A model generated the notes under the pieces. It worked only from the letters and a program-made list of their open reading frames with translations. It was not told where the DNA came from and searched no databases. The position numbers were made by a program, and so were the translations under genes. DNA of 31,126 bases from Candidatus Thorarchaeota archaeon SMTZ1-83 (GTDB taxonomy: Archaea > Asgardarchaeota > Thorarchaeia > Thorarchaeales > Thorarchaeaceae), in the NCBI GenBank assembly GCA_001563325.1, contig LRSK01000252.1, positions 1 to 31,126 of the forward strand. Direction: 5' to 3'. Position 1 is the stretch's first letter. Each line of letters begins with the position of its first letter. This document shows positions 30,920 through 31,126 of the stretch, piece by piece.

Positions 30920-31126
30920 CTATTTCCTCGACTGTTTCTTCTCGGTCGGCTTCTTCGGCTTTTTCTTCGTTGCCGCCTTGGCTTTGGTCGACTTCTTCGA
31001 TACTGGCTTCTTCTTTGGTTTCGCAGCAGCTGATGAGGCCTCTCTATTCTTCTCAGCGACCTCTGACATCTGGGTCATGATCCCTTGCCATTTCTTGCCC
31101 TCGCCAGCTGATACCCACTCTACTCT
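30920..31126 (-). CDS. MvhD-like subunit, C-terminal fragment with Lys-rich tail (partial)
   Basis: The gene runs off the right edge; its last 68 residues are visible. EWVSAGEGKKWQGIM matches the C-terminus of MvhD, the 2Fe-2S subunit linking hydrogenase to HdrA. It could equally be an HdrA-MvhD fusion, which is common. After about residue 25 the sequence becomes a tail of Lys, Ala and Pro (KPKKKPVSKKSTKAKAA), about 40 residues long, which MvhD proteins normally lack. The stop is immediately before the hdrC GTG start, so the genes are co-translated. This places an electron-bifurcating Hdr-Mvh complex at this end of the window. Confidence 0.7.
   Translation of the reverse strand, partial: RVEWVSAGEGKKWQGIMTQMSEVAEKNREASSAAAKPKKKPVSKKSTKAKAATKKKPKKPTEKKQSRK

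Noticed and set aside
1..31126. CRISPR arrays, insertion sequences, integrases or phage genes
   Set aside because: No regularly spaced direct repeats, transposase motifs or att-like repeats were seen.

Overview
The window is archaeal chromosome. It carries ribosomal proteins found only in archaea and eukaryotes (S4e, L14e, L19e, L32e, L34e), archaeal SecY and AdkA, the tRNA-Ile2 agmatidine synthetase TiaS, Cbf5, Tsr3 and the RNase P protein Rpp29. Starts are a mix of ATG, GTG and TTG, usually preceded by a GAGGTG-type Shine-Dalgarno. The lineage cannot be proven from the sequence alone. Leucine-rich-repeat proteins, an Hsp20 gene inside the spc operon, and an HdrBC/MvhD plus HypD redox neighbourhood suggest an Asgard archaeon, perhaps Thorarchaeia-like; this is inference only.

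Layout. The left edge (+) holds the tail of a probable GNAT acetyltransferase, then rps13-rps4-rps11. Facing them on the minus strand are tiaS and a Cys-rich zinc protein. The plus strand then carries tsr3 and a four-helix membrane LRR protein. A 439-bp non-coding gap follows. From 5.6 to 9.2 kb the minus strand carries adkA, an EMC3/DUF106 insertase, rpl34e, cmk, rpl14e and cbf5. Between adkA and secY sit a plus-strand LRR-winged helix-zinc ribbon gene, a minus-strand NUDIX gene and an unrecognised polytopic membrane protein with a Lys-rich tail.

From 11.8 to 23.2 kb (minus) lies a long, tightly packed operon in transcription order: L22, S3, L29, Rpp29, S17, L14, L24, S4e, L5, S14 (only 56 codons), S8, L6, L32e, L19e, L18, S5, L30, Hsp20, L15. 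secY follows behind its own TATA box. The order is the archaeal S10/spc order with three changes: it starts at L22 (no S19, L2, L23, L4 or L3), Hsp20 is inserted, and the S13-S4-S11 block is inverted and displaced, with no rpoD after S11. L22 has a leader of about 200 nt with perfect inverted repeats.

From 23.4 to 28.9 kb are small uncharacterised genes: a zinc-ribbon/winged-helix protein and a companion, a KorD-like ferredoxin, a coiled-coil protein, a possible cyclin-fold protein, DUF211, and a 105-aa protein overlapping hypD. mobA lies opposite hypD. After a 569-bp non-coding gap rich in inverted repeats, the window ends with hdrB, hdrC and the C-terminus of an MvhD-like subunit (minus strand).

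Together this is mainly a translation, protein-export and tRNA/rRNA-modification region. A flavin-based electron-bifurcation/hydrogenase-maturation module lies at its right edge. The best candidates for undescribed biology are the two LRR proteins sharing one unusual 24-residue repeat, the membrane protein next to secY, and the unknown small genes at 25.0-27.2 kb.
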